NCBI GenBank assembly: GCA_023511585.1
Contig: JAIMBF010000024.1
Coordinates: forward strand, 1 to 34,277
Source of the DNA: Terriglobia bacterium
Lineage (GTDB): Bacteria; Pseudomonadota; Alphaproteobacteria; Acetobacterales; Acetobacteraceae
Direction: 5' to 3'
DNA length: 34,277 nucleotides
Position 1 is the first letter of the stretch, and every line of letters begins with the position of its first letter. Of this stretch, positions 1-8,241 are shown in pieces. A program made the position numbers and the translations under genes. The notes under the pieces were generated by a model. That model was not told the DNA's origin. It was given only the letters and a program-made list of their open reading frames with translations, and did not search any database.

Positions 1-567
1 GTGAAAGACGAGCCGATTCTTATTCTTGCGGCCTTGGCAACGATGTATATCGTGCTCGGCATTCTTTATGAAAGCTATGTCCACCCGATCACCATTCTTT
101 CCACCCTCCCCTCGGCCGGCATCGGTGCGCTGCTTGCACTGATGGCTTTTGGCGAACAGCTGACGATTATAGCGATGATTGGCCTTATTCTCCTAATCGG
201 CATTGTGAAGAAGAATGCGATCTTGATGATCGACTTCGCACTGGCGGCGGAACGCGAGCGAGGCCTTAGTCCCCGTGAAGCGATCCGCGAAGCATGCCTG
301 AAGCGGTTTCGCCCGATCTTGATGACCACATTTGCTGCCGCATTTGGCGCACTGCCCTTGGTGATCGGGCAGGATGTGGGATCGGAAATGCGCCGTCCTC
401 TCGGTATTTCGATCGTCGGAGGTTTGGCCGTCAGCCAGGTTCTTACTTTGTATACCACACCGGTGGTTTACTTGTATCTCGATCGGCTTCGCCTTTGGGC
501 GCAGCGGCAATGGCATCGACTGTTTCCCGGCTTATTCATAAGCGGCTTGCCAAAGGCAGGGGAATGA
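1..567 (+). CDS. RND efflux transporter, C-terminal part (5' cut by window edge)
   Basis: This is the last 188 codons of an inner-membrane proton-driven drug exporter of the RND/HAE1 family, closest by eye to MdtB/MdtC. The motif [18 protein letters not shown] is visible near residues 23-40, then the hydrophobic helix ending [17 protein letters not shown], then FRPILMTT and [12 protein letters not shown] at the end, as in the last transmembrane bundle of these pumps. The first codon here (GTG at base 1) is simply in frame and is not claimed as the true start, since the family runs to about 1,000 residues. The stop overlaps the start of the next gene, the outer-membrane lipoprotein, so the two are translationally coupled parts of one tripartite pump. 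The periplasmic adaptor should lie upstream, outside the window. The substrate cannot be told. Confidence 0.93.
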   Translation: MKDEPILILAALATMYIVLGILYESYVHPITILSTLPSAGIGALLALMAFGEQLTIIAMIGLILLIGIVKKNAILMIDFALAAERERGLSPREAIREACLKRFRPILMTTFAAAFGALPLVIGQDVGSEMRRPLGISIVGGLAVSQVLTLYTTPVVYLYLDRLRLWAQRQWHRLFPGLFISGLPKAGE

Positions 568-2072
568 AGCGCATTGCCGTCAGTTCTGCCGGACTGCTCA
601 CACTGCTGATCGCCTGTACCGTGGGGCCGGACTATCGGCGACCAAGTGCGCCGGTGCCGACGGCTTACAAAGAACTCGCGGGGTGGAAACCGGCAACGCC
701 GATGGATGGTATCGAACGCGGCCCGTGGTGGTCTATTTATCACGACGCAACGTTGGATGCGCTGGAAAGACAGATCGACATTGGAAACCAAACATTGGCT
801 GCCGCCTATGCCAATTACATGCAGGCCAATGCTTTGGTACAAGAAGCACAGGCCCAGCTTTTCCCGTTTCTTACCGCTTCCGCAAGCGACATTCGCTCCG
901 GCGGTGGCAACCAGGCAGTTGTAGTGCAACCCACAGGTGCCGGTACCGGCGTCGGCTTGACAGGTAAAAACACCAAAAAGACCTTTGCGGTCACTTTTTA
1001 TACGGTGCAGGGCCAAGCAAACTGGGTGCTTGATATTTGGGGAGAAATTCGCCGCACGATCGAAAGCCGCGCAGCAGGCGCCCAATTTTCCGCCGCACAG
1101 GTTGCCAATGCCCGGCTTGCAGCGCAAGCAGAACTTGCCATAGCCTACTTCAATTTGCGGGCCGCCGATGCGCTTCAAGACTTACTCAATCAGACTGTAG
1201 ATACTTATCGTCAAGCGCTGAGGATTACGGAAAACGAATATAAAGCCGGATATGTTTCTCGGTTGGATGTAGAGACAGCGCTGACCGAACTCCGTAGCAC
1301 CGAAGCCCAGGCCGTGGCGGTTGCGCAACAACGCGCGCAATTCGAACATGCGATCGCCGTGCTTATCGGTAAGCCGCCCGCGGAACTTTCTTTAGCTCAC
1401 GGGCAGCTTGCCAGCGTCGTTCCGGTAGTTCCTCCGGACGTGCCCTCCTCCTTGCTGGAGCGCCGACCGGATATCGCTGCTGCAGAGCGACAAATGCAAG
1501 AAGCCAACGCCCTGGTCGGCGCCTCGATTGCCGCGCTTTACCCCAATATTACGCTGACCGGATCTTACGGTTATACAGGAATTCCTCCCCTCGCTCAGCT
1601 TTTTGCTCTGCGCAATGAAATCTGGTCGCTCGGCGTAAACGGCACCCAGCCCATTTTTGAAGGCGGGCTTCTCGTTGCCCAAGTGGCCGCCAATCGTGCC
1701 GCCTATCTTGCGGCCGTTGCCAACTACCGACAGACGGTCTTAACTGCCTTTCAGCAAGTCGAGGACGCACTGGTCGCCTTGCGCGTGCTTGAGCAGGAGG
1801 CAAAAATCCAGCAGGAGGCTGTTGCTGCGGCGCAACGCAATTACCAGCTTGCCCTTAACGAGTACAAAGCAGGAACGGTTATTTACACCACAGTGCTTAC
1901 CGATCAACAGCTCTTGCTTTCTAATCAAGTTACGTTGCTTACCATTCAGCAAAATCGTTTGCTCGAAAGCGTGGCATTGATTGAGGCACTTGGCGGCGGC
2001 TGGACGGTAGCCGACATGCCGAGCATCCAAGACGTGCGCAGGCAAAACGGCCTATTGAATATCGGCTGGTAG
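564..2072 (+). CDS. RND efflux outer-membrane lipoprotein, NodT/OprM family
   Basis: This is the outer-membrane channel of a tripartite efflux pump, 502 residues, the usual size for the family. The start at 564 is chosen because it gives a lipoprotein signal peptide ([18 protein letters not shown], lipidated Cys18) followed by TVGPDYRRP, a hallmark of NodT/OprM proteins. The ATG overlaps the upstream stop as ATGA. An open frame continues upstream to 294, but that part lies inside the pump gene and is rejected. Two long alanine- and glutamine-rich helical repeats are visible, with the repeated motif [16 protein letters not shown] / [16 protein letters not shown] and [20 protein letters not shown], all typical of TolC-like channels. 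It would act with the RND pump encoded immediately upstream. Confidence 0.95.
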   Translation: MKRIAVSSAGLLTLLIACTVGPDYRRPSAPVPTAYKELAGWKPATPMDGIERGPWWSIYHDATLDALERQIDIGNQTLAAAYANYMQANALVQEAQAQLFPFLTASASDIRSGGGNQAVVVQPTGAGTGVGLTGKNTKKTFAVTFYTVQGQANWVLDIWGEIRRTIESRAAGAQFSAAQVANARLAAQAELAIAYFNLRAADALQDLLNQTVDTYRQALRITENEYKAGYVSRLDVETALTELRSTEAQAVAVAQQRAQFEHAIAVLIGKPPAELSLAHGQLASVVPVVPPDVPSSLLERRPDIAAAERQMQEANALVGASIAALYPNITLTGSYGYTGIPPLAQLFALRNEIWSLGVNGTQPIFEGGLLVAQVAANRAAYLAAVANYRQTVLTAFQQVEDALVALRVLEQEAKIQQEAVAAAQRNYQLALNEYKAGTVIYTTVLTDQQLLLSNQVTLLTIQQNRLLESVALIEALGGGWTVADMPSIQDVRRQNGLLNIGW

Positions 2073-2155
2073 AAGGACGAGTGTGCCATGAGGAATGAAA
2101 TCCTGTTCGAACATCAACTTATCCGGTAACCAGAATTCTCTTTGTTCGTTCATCG

Positions 2156-2161
2156 TATACT
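2156..2161 (+). promoter_or_regulatory. Possible -10 box (TATACT) before the methyltransferase-glycosyltransferase gene
   Basis: TATACT lies 25 bases before the chosen ATG at 2187, in the 114-base gap after the efflux genes, which reads AT-richer than its flanks. No good -35 hexamer sits 16-18 bases upstream, so this is only a weak promoter call. It would give the gene its own transcription start, separate from the efflux operon. Confidence 0.25.
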
Positions 2162-2186
2162 CGCATCAGGCAGGGAAAAATCATTC

Positions 2187-3893
2187 ATGTCTGCCATTGG
2201 CACCGAAATGTCTCCTTATCCGGATGTCCCCAACCCGGATTTGCTCGAGCGCATTCCACAGACTGCTCGCGTTGTACTCGATGTCGGCTGCGGAACCGGC
2301 GCACTTGGCGCCGCGTATCGGCGCATTAATCCCAAAGCTATCCTGCTTGGTATCGAAATGAATGAAGCGTCAGCCCGGCAAGCTGCGCGCCGGCTTGATG
2401 AGGTCATTCTCGGCGATGCGGAATCGCTTTCGCTGCCGGATGCTTGGCATGGCAAGATCGATTGCCTCGTCTACGGCGATACGCTCGAGCATTTTCGGGA
2501 TCCGGCCGCAGTGTTGCATCGACATGTCGCGGCTCTATCGCCGGACGGTGTTGTCTTGGCAAGCATCCCCAACGTTGAACATTGGAGTCTTCTCGCGCAG
2601 TTGATCCGTACTGGGTGGCGTTACGAGGCCACCGGGCTTCGCGACGAAAAACACCTCCGATGGTTCAGTTACGAAACGATGCGCGAGCTGCTCGACCAAT
2701 CCGGCCTGTTCATCGTCGATGCTCATGCCCGGGTGTTTGAGCGCGAGCGCGTTCACCAATTTGTTGCGGACCTTGCTCCGACTTTGGCGAGCCATGGCAT
2801 CGACCGAGACGCTTTTTCCCGCCGTGTCGCCCCCATCCAGTATGTGTGGCGGGCCACCAAACAGCCGCTGCAACCGATTTTCTTGGTCATGACGATGCTC
2901 ACACCCGTTGGCGGCGTAAGCCACGTGCGGGTGTTAGAACCGATGCGCGCCCTCGCGAGCATCCCCGGCGTGATGCCTATGTTGTGGAACAGCCGAGACC
3001 CGCTATCGGTGGAGGGCCCTGTACCCAAATTGCTAATTCTTCATCGACCTGCACTTGTAGGCGCCAAAGGGTTGAATTTTTTGCGTCAGGCATTGGCGCA
3101 GAATTTCCTCATTATAACGGAATTCGACGACCACCCTGACTATATACCGGTCCTGCAGCGCCAAGATATGTATAATTTTAAAGCCGTGCATGCCGTCCAG
3201 ACCACAACGGAAGGCCTGGCAGATGTGCTCCGGCAGGCAAATCCGGAAGTTGGCGTTTTTCCCAACGCGGTTCAGGCCCTGCCGGATATCCGCAATTTTG
3301 CCCATCCGGACAAGTTTACGCTGCTGTTTGCGGCACTTAACCGAGAGAACGATTGGGCGCCTTATATTGATGGGCTGAATGTCCTCGCCCAAGAGTTTCG
3401 GGAAAAACTGCAATTTGCCATTGTCCACGATCGCGGGCTGTTCGATGCATTGCAGACGCCTTATAAGAATTTCCTTCCTTTACTGGAATATAATCAATAC
3501 TTGGATCTCTTGTCCCGCTGTGAGATATGTTTCATACCTCTGCGTGATAATCCCTTTAACCGCTGCAAATCGGATCTGAAGTTTCTGGAAGCTTCGGCCC
3601 ATCGCGTCGTCTCCGTCGCCAGTCCCACGGTGTATTCCGCAAGCCTACGCGACGGAGAAACCGGATTTTTGTTTCGCTCCTCCGAAGAGTTAATTACGGT
3701 GATCCGACGCATCGTCGCTAACCCCGATTTGGGCCCCCGAGTAGGAAATGCGGCACGCCAATGGGTTGCGCAAAACCGTATGCTCGCTTATCAGATGTCG
3801 GCACGCGTTGCATGGTATCGCGCATTGTGGGAGCGGCGGCAGGAACTCACTGAATCCTTGCTTCAGCGCGTTCCGGAGTTACGCCTTATCTAG
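2187..3893 (+). CDS. Fused SAM methyltransferase - glycosyltransferase-like protein
   Basis: A 568-residue two-domain protein. Residues ~1-220 are a class I SAM methyltransferase: motif I LDVGCGTGAL at 31-40, an acidic strand end GIEMNEASA, and DTLEHFRDP plus LSPDGVVLASIPNVEHW further on, as in the Methyltransf_11/23 group. Residues ~225-560 resemble a GT4-like glycosyltransferase: LTPVGGVSHVRVLEPMRAL at the join, then a C-terminal KSDLKFLEASAH near 461-472 and GETGFLF, the usual nucleotide-sugar-binding end of GT-B enzymes. The start at 2187 follows AGGGA about 10 bases upstream; an in-frame ATG at 2142 has no ribosome-binding site. It is likely cytoplasmic and modifies a polysaccharide or other glycan, but the acceptor is unknown. 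No other polysaccharide gene is nearby, and the C-terminal half looks AT-richer than neighbouring genes, so it may have been acquired. Confidence 0.8.
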   Translation: MSAIGTEMSPYPDVPNPDLLERIPQTARVVLDVGCGTGALGAAYRRINPKAILLGIEMNEASARQAARRLDEVILGDAESLSLPDAWHGKIDCLVYGDTLEHFRDPAAVLHRHVAALSPDGVVLASIPNVEHWSLLAQLIRTGWRYEATGLRDEKHLRWFSYETMRELLDQSGLFIVDAHARVFERERVHQFVADLAPTLASHGIDRDAFSRRVAPIQYVWRATKQPLQPIFLVMTMLTPVGGVSHVRVLEPMRALASIPGVMPMLWNSRDPLSVEGPVPKLLILHRPALVGAKGLNFLRQALAQNFLIITEFDDHPDYIPVLQRQDMYNFKAVHAVQTTTEGLADVLRQANPEVGVFPNAVQALPDIRNFAHPDKFTLLFAALNRENDWAPYIDGLNVLAQEFREKLQFAIVHDRGLFDALQTPYKNFLPLLEYNQYLDLLSRCEICFIPLRDNPFNRCKSDLKFLEASAHRVVSVASPTVYSASLRDGETGFLFRSSEELITVIRRIVANPDLGPRVGNAARQWVAQNRMLAYQMSARVAWYRALWERRQELTESLLQRVPELRLI

Positions 3894-4041
3894 CGTGCTG
3901 GCATTGCAGTCGGAGCTCGGAAAACAGGAACAGGACTCCACACAAGGCGCCAAAAGCAATGCGAACGCCAACCCGCGCCCGGTGAAAGCTCCGTCCAGCG
4001 TAGGCGTTTGGCCCGTTGCCAACCTTGAGTTGGCTTGCCAT
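3886..4041 (-). CDS. Possible 51-residue small membrane protein downstream of rmuC
   Basis: A short open frame starts 18 bases after the rmuC stop and ends 8 bases inside the 3' end of the opposite-strand glycosyltransferase gene. It begins MASQLKVGNGPNAYAGR and has one hydrophobic stretch, VRIAFGALCGVLFLF, followed by a charged tail, so it could be a single-pass membrane peptide. The bases before the ATG are G-rich but too close to be a convincing ribosome-binding site. The first codons also form a 6-bp inverted repeat (GCCAAC at 4018-4023, GTTGGC at 4029-4034). That makes a non-coding explanation, such as a weak hairpin downstream of rmuC, equally possible. I do not recognise the family. 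Confidence 0.25.
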   Translation of the reverse strand: MASQLKVGNGPNAYAGRSFHRARVGVRIAFGALCGVLFLFSELRLQCQHAR

Positions 4042-4059
4042 CGCCCCGGCGGATGGGGT

Positions 4060-5334
4060 TTAACGACCGGAACGAAGCGGCTCCTCAACCTCCAAATCAG
4101 CGCTTTCGGCTTCTACCCCGAGCAGGCGTTCGGCCGTCTCGGCATCCACCGCTTCAACGTCCCTAAGTTTGCGGCGCACCGCTCGCGTTCGCTGGCGCGC
4201 CGTTTCGATGGTATTGCTCAGCGTTCCCGCCTGTTTGCCAAGCTTGGCCAGAATTAAATCCATCTTTTCCATTTCAGTGCGCGTGGCGCCCAGCAGAACG
4301 CGCACTTCGTCAGCCTTTTGTTCAAGTGCAAGCGTGATATGGCCTAAATGGATTGTGCGCAGAAGTGCAGGGAAAAGGCTCGGCCCCAGCACCAACACCC
4401 GGTGATTGCGACCGATTTCGTCAATCAGCCCAGGCACGCGCGCCACTTCAACATAAAGCCCGTCGGTGGGCAGATACATCACCGCAAATTCCACCGTGGT
4501 CGGCGGGACGATGTATTTTTCCTGAATCCTCCGCGCTTCTTCTCGGATTCGACGGATTAAGCCTGCTTGGGCTGCGCGCTCTGCTTCTACATCACCGCGT
4601 TCGCTGGCAGCCAAAAGACGCTCGTAGTCTTCTACGGGAAATTTTGCATCAATGGGCAAATAGGTTCGTTCAGAGCCACGCATTGGCATGATAACCGCAA
4701 ATTCAACCACCGCGTCGCTGTCTTGCCGCAATCGTTTGTTGGTTTCGTAACTACCGGAAGGCAAGACGTCGTCCATCAAGGCGCGAAGCTGCGTCTCACC
4801 CCATCCGCCCCGAGTTCTTACATTGCTGAAGATGCGCTTGATATCGCTTATTTGCGCAGTTACCGCCTGCACGTCGCCCATGGCCTTTTGCACAAGAGCA
4901 AACTGTTCTGTTACGCGAGAAAAGCTCGCGGTCATTTGTTGTTCCACCGCTTGGTGAAGCTGCTCATTCACGGTTTGCTGGATTTCCGCGAGTTTCTGAT
5001 CCGTGCTTCGGCGAAGTTCCGCCAGCTTTTCGTCCATTAACCGCCAGACACGTTCCTGTCCGGACGCAAGCGCTTGAACGAGTTCGGCATGGTTGCGGCC
5101 CAAACTGTCGCGCATACCGCCGAGAAGCTCCACCAATTCTCGACGTGCGCTTTCCTGGCCGGCCAGCAAAACGGTTCGTAATGTTTCCGTTTCGCTGCGT
5201 TGTCCACCGCGAATCTGTTCCAGAAGCAAACGCTCCTCGTGCCAAAACCGCGACTGTGCGATCATGCGGAGCAAAATCGCAAGTGCAATGGCGGCGGTTA
5301 CGAGACTGGCAATAATAGCCGCAAGTTGGAGCAT
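4060..5334 (-). CDS. rmuC: RmuC-family DNA recombination protein
   Basis: A 424-residue RmuC protein, the family linked to limiting rearrangements at inverted repeats and carrying a restriction-endonuclease-like fold. The start at 5334 is chosen because it gives the normal N-terminal membrane anchor (MLQLAAIIASLVTAAIALA) and normal length; the open frame continues ~94 codons upstream, but that stretch overlaps the SDR gene and lacks family features. After the anchor comes a long coiled coil (about residues 30-150, rich in Q, E and L). The core domain follows with RTRGGWGETQLRALMDDVLP and the putative nuclease motif IDAKFPVEDYERLL near residue 230. It lies 41 bases after the SDR stop, probably last or next to last in the lysS operon. 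The final ~30 residues are acidic and variable. Confidence 0.92.
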   Translation of the reverse strand: MLQLAAIIASLVTAAIALAILLRMIAQSRFWHEERLLLEQIRGGQRSETETLRTVLLAGQESARRELVELLGGMRDSLGRNHAELVQALASGQERVWRLMDEKLAELRRSTDQKLAEIQQTVNEQLHQAVEQQMTASFSRVTEQFALVQKAMGDVQAVTAQISDIKRIFSNVRTRGGWGETQLRALMDDVLPSGSYETNKRLRQDSDAVVEFAVIMPMRGSERTYLPIDAKFPVEDYERLLAASERGDVEAERAAQAGLIRRIREEARRIQEKYIVPPTTVEFAVMYLPTDGLYVEVARVPGLIDEIGRNHRVLVLGPSLFPALLRTIHLGHITLALEQKADEVRVLLGATRTEMEKMDLILAKLGKQAGTLSNTIETARQRTRAVRRKLRDVEAVDAETAERLLGVEAESADLEVEEPLRSGR

Positions 5335-5375
5335 AGCGTGGTTACCCGATTTTTCCGCTTTTCGCCGGAAACATG

Positions 5376-6197
5376 TCACACACTGTTGACCGAATGACCT
5401 CCATCCACGGTGATGATGCTTCCGGTCATGTAGCCGGCCGCCCCCGAGGCAAGAAGCAGAAAGGGCCCGCTGAGCTCCTCCAGCCGCCCGAGTCTGCGCT
5501 GCGGAATTCTTTTTATCATCGCCTGACCTGCATCCGAGGAAAAAAATTCCGCGTTCATATCCGTTTCGAAATACCCGGGCGCTAAAGCGTTCACACGAAT
5601 ACCGTACCGAGCCCATTCCACAGCAAGAACCCGGGTAAGATGAATAAGCCCCGCCTTGCTAGCCGCATAGGACGCAACAGAAGGAATGACGCGTTCACCA
5701 AGTATCGAGGCGATATTAATAATGCTTCCGCCCTTTTGCAGAGCGCGCAGTCGCTTCGCGGCCTCTTGAGCGACCCAAAAAGCTCCCCGGAGATTAACGT
5801 CCACCACGGCATTCCAATCGTTCGGCGAAACTTCCAGAGCAGGCGCAACTTTCGCAAGGCCCGCATTGTTCACGATGACATCGCAGACGCCATCCGCCTC
5901 TATTGCATCAAACGCATGGTGAATCGAATGCACATCAGCAACATCCATCACCACTGCTTTGGCGCGCTCGCCGAGTTTTTCGGCTTCGGCCTCTATGCGG
6001 TCCTTTCGCCGAGCGGCTAATACGACTTTCGCGCCTGCGGCATATGCCACGCGGGCGAAATGCAATCCCAAGCCGCCCGAGGCGCCTGTGACCAGCACGC
6101 GTCGGTTCGCAAGAGAAAATAGCCGATCAAGGAAGTTGGCCGTGCTTTGGCTTTGGGCCATCATTGTCATAGGCTGTGCTTTTGGTTGTTCTGCCAT
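5376..6197 (-). CDS. Short-chain dehydrogenase/reductase (SDR)
   Basis: A classical NAD(P)-dependent SDR of 273 residues. The cofactor motif TGASGGLG is at 37-44 and NNAG at 110-113. The catalytic Ser is about 164 (INIAS), with Tyr177 and Lys181 in SYAASK, and the C-terminus ends MTGSIITVDGGHSVNSV, typical of FabG-like enzymes. A basic AARRK follows the second strand, which would suit NADP(H). The substrate cannot be named. The start is uncertain: ATG codons at 6197, 6170, 6164 and 6161 all overlap the 3' end of the MprF-like gene and none has a clear Shine-Dalgarno sequence. Family alignment needs only residues from about 23 onward, so a later start is possible. It sits within the lysS-mprF-rmuC gene string. 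Confidence 0.9.
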   Translation of the reverse strand: MAEQPKAQPMTMMAQSQSTANFLDRLFSLANRRVLVTGASGGLGLHFARVAYAAGAKVVLAARRKDRIEAEAEKLGERAKAVVMDVADVHSIHHAFDAIEADGVCDVIVNNAGLAKVAPALEVSPNDWNAVVDVNLRGAFWVAQEAAKRLRALQKGGSIINIASILGERVIPSVASYAASKAGLIHLTRVLAVEWARYGIRVNALAPGYFETDMNAEFFSSDAGQAMIKRIPQRRLGRLEELSGPFLLLASGAAGYMTGSIITVDGGHSVNSV

Positions 6198-8223
6198 GGG
6201 CCTGAGTAATCCCGCTTTTCGACGGAAGCTTGTTCAGTATCGGCAGCAGCTGCGGCAGATCGCGCTCTGCATGACATACCAAATATTGATTTGATTTGGG
6301 AACCATCTCGCGTCCCTCTTCCGGCATCGGTAATCCGTCCGGGCCAAGGGGCAATGCCGCAAGCCCGATATCGGCATACACTTGCAACAGTTCTTCGCTT
6401 GCGCCGTAGACGGCGGCATGGCCCCCCTCCTGTTCCGCAAGATCCCGAAACCGCCAAATTGCGGAAATCTGATCACTTTTATCTCCGACCGGGTCGCCGA
6501 GCCCCAGCAGGATACGTCCCTCCCGTCGGAAAGCAATGCCGGCCTGACCGCTTTCACCCCACACAACGCCGTCCACCCGCGCCGGCGGATCACCCCCTAA
6601 GGCGACGTAGCGACGTTGCACTTCCGGCCCCCATGCTTCCCAACGCACCCGGCCTGGCAAAATAAGCCGCCAGATCGCCGTCAAGCCTACCGCAACAGCC
6701 AGGAAAACGCTGGCTCGCAGCGAGTTCGGCACCTTCGGCGAAAGCACGAGCTGCCACCAAGAAACCGCGCTGACGCCGCGAACGTGGCGCTCAAATATTG
6801 CCAATGCCGCCACACACACGGTGAGCGCCAAAAGGGAAAGCGCGGACGAAACATCCAACGGGCCGGAGAAAAGCCGCGTGTGCCGGTAAAAGGCGTTGCG
6901 GTAAGGCGCAATCACGAAAGTCGCCAGGGCCAAAATCGCAGAAATCAGCGGGCTGTCCCCTCTCGCAAGGCTAAAAGCAGCCGCGACCAAGAGCAGGACA
7001 ATGGTTGTCCACCAAGCAAGGGTTACGCGACGGGACAGGCCGATCGCCAGAACAAGCAGAGCGGCGCCGAGGAGTGAAGGAATAAACTGCCCTGCCTCTC
7101 TCGCGACCAAGCGAATATCATGGCCGAGCCACGAAAAATCCGGCTGAGTGGATAAAACGCCTAACGAAAGCAAAAGCGCACCGCACAAGGCAACCGTGCC
7201 GGTTGCAGCGGCAACCGCAAGATCCGGCTCACTCCAACGGCTGGCAGCCGGTAGGGCAGCAGGAGAGCCGGCCGGATAGAGTAGCGGCCTTGCGCGCAAA
7301 AGCACCTCGTTTGAAGCGAAGAGCGTTGCGGCAAGAAAAAGCGGAATGACATAATAGTAAAGGCGAAAGATGAGAATGGCACTAACTGCCGCCGGCGGTG
7401 CCACATAAGGCGCCAACCCGAGCAGCATAGCACTATCGAAGACCCCTATTCCTCCGGGCAAAGTCGCTGCAAGACCGGCCGAATAGGCGACAACGTAGAC
7501 GGCTAGGAAACGAAGAAACGTAAGGTCCCTTCCCTCAGGGAGCAGCGCATAGAAAATCGCCGCGGTTACCGCAACATCTGCCGTTGCGAGCAAAACCTGC
7601 AAAATCGCCATACGAATGCCCGGCAGCTCGATCGCGTGGCCAAACAGCTGAAAACGCCGCACCACGCGTGCGACAGTAATGTAGGCGATAACAATACCGA
7701 TCAGGATTGCCCCAAAGGCATGCAAAAGCTGAACCGGAAATCGCGTGCCGATCAAGGGTACCGCAGTCGGTTCGAAAAACAGGATAATGGCCCCAAGGAC
7801 CATGCCACCTAATCCGAATGTGAGACTGCAAAAAGCGACGAGTTTGCCTATTTGCGAGGGCGTCAACCCCCAAAGTGCGTAGAGCCGATAACGCACCGCT
7901 GCACCGGAAAGTGCGGAAAACCCGAGATTATGTGAGAGCGCATAGGCGCAAAACGATGCAAACGCAACCCGGCTATAAGGAACTTTTCGCCCGGCATAGA
8001 TCGTTCCCAGAAAGTCATAAAGCGTGAGAACGCCGTAGGCAAGAACGGTAAAAATCCCCGCCCGCACCAAAGCCGGCAACGGTACCGCGTGTATGGCCTT
8101 TGCGATATCTTCTATCTTAAGGTGGCGAAACTCGCTCCGCACCACCCAGATCGCGCCCACCAAAAGAACAACACCCACTATGGCCGGCGCATTACGAATC
8201 CATGATTTCAGGAAGCGTACCAC
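6127..8223 (-). CDS. MprF-like membrane protein with shortened C-terminal domain
   Basis: A 698-residue polytopic membrane protein of the MprF (phosphatidylglycerol lysyltransferase/flippase) family. It has roughly a dozen hydrophobic segments in residues 1-530, including FSALSGAAVRYRLY and AGLAATLPGGIGVFDSAML, which mark the MprF flippase-type domain. From about 560 the cytoplasmic aminoacyl-transferase (DUF2156) domain begins, with LLGLGDPVGDKSDQISAIWRFR. It stops matching after ADIGLAALPLG and ends in an unrelated tail. Typical bifunctional MprF proteins run about 840-880 residues, so perhaps 150 residues of the transferase domain are missing. Transferase activity is therefore doubtful, while the flippase part looks whole. 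The start is GTG at 8223, 18 bases after the lysS stop. The last ~24 codons overlap the SDR gene, which hints at a lost stop codon. Confidence 0.85.
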   Translation of the reverse strand: MVRFLKSWIRNAPAIVGVVLLVGAIWVVRSEFRHLKIEDIAKAIHAVPLPALVRAGIFTVLAYGVLTLYDFLGTIYAGRKVPYSRVAFASFCAYALSHNLGFSALSGAAVRYRLYALWGLTPSQIGKLVAFCSLTFGLGGMVLGAIILFFEPTAVPLIGTRFPVQLLHAFGAILIGIVIAYITVARVVRRFQLFGHAIELPGIRMAILQVLLATADVAVTAAIFYALLPEGRDLTFLRFLAVYVVAYSAGLAATLPGGIGVFDSAMLLGLAPYVAPPAAVSAILIFRLYYYVIPLFLAATLFASNEVLLRARPLLYPAGSPAALPAASRWSEPDLAVAAATGTVALCGALLLSLGVLSTQPDFSWLGHDIRLVAREAGQFIPSLLGAALLVLAIGLSRRVTLAWWTTIVLLLVAAAFSLARGDSPLISAILALATFVIAPYRNAFYRHTRLFSGPLDVSSALSLLALTVCVAALAIFERHVRGVSAVSWWQLVLSPKVPNSLRASVFLAVAVGLTAIWRLILPGRVRWEAWGPEVQRRYVALGGDPPARVDGVVWGESGQAGIAFRREGRILLGLGDPVGDKSDQISAIWRFRDLAEQEGGHAAVYGASEELLQVYADIGLAALPLGPDGLPMPEEGREMVPKSNQYLVCHAERDLPQLLPILNKLPSKSGITQAHGRTTKSTAYDNDGPKPKHGQLP

Positions 8224-8241
8224 CGTCAGAAATCGCGTTGC

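Noticed and set aside
294-563. Upstream extension of the outer-membrane efflux lipoprotein frame
   Set aside because: It lies inside the RND pump gene in another frame; the ATG at 564 gives a proper lipoprotein signal.
468-1178. A 236-codon minus-strand frame under the efflux lipoprotein gene
   Set aside because: Antisense shadow of a certain gene with no recognisable family.
3894-4059. tmRNA or other structured RNA in the gap after the glycosyltransferase gene
   Set aside because: No tmRNA tag frame or acceptor-like ends; only one short hairpin is visible.
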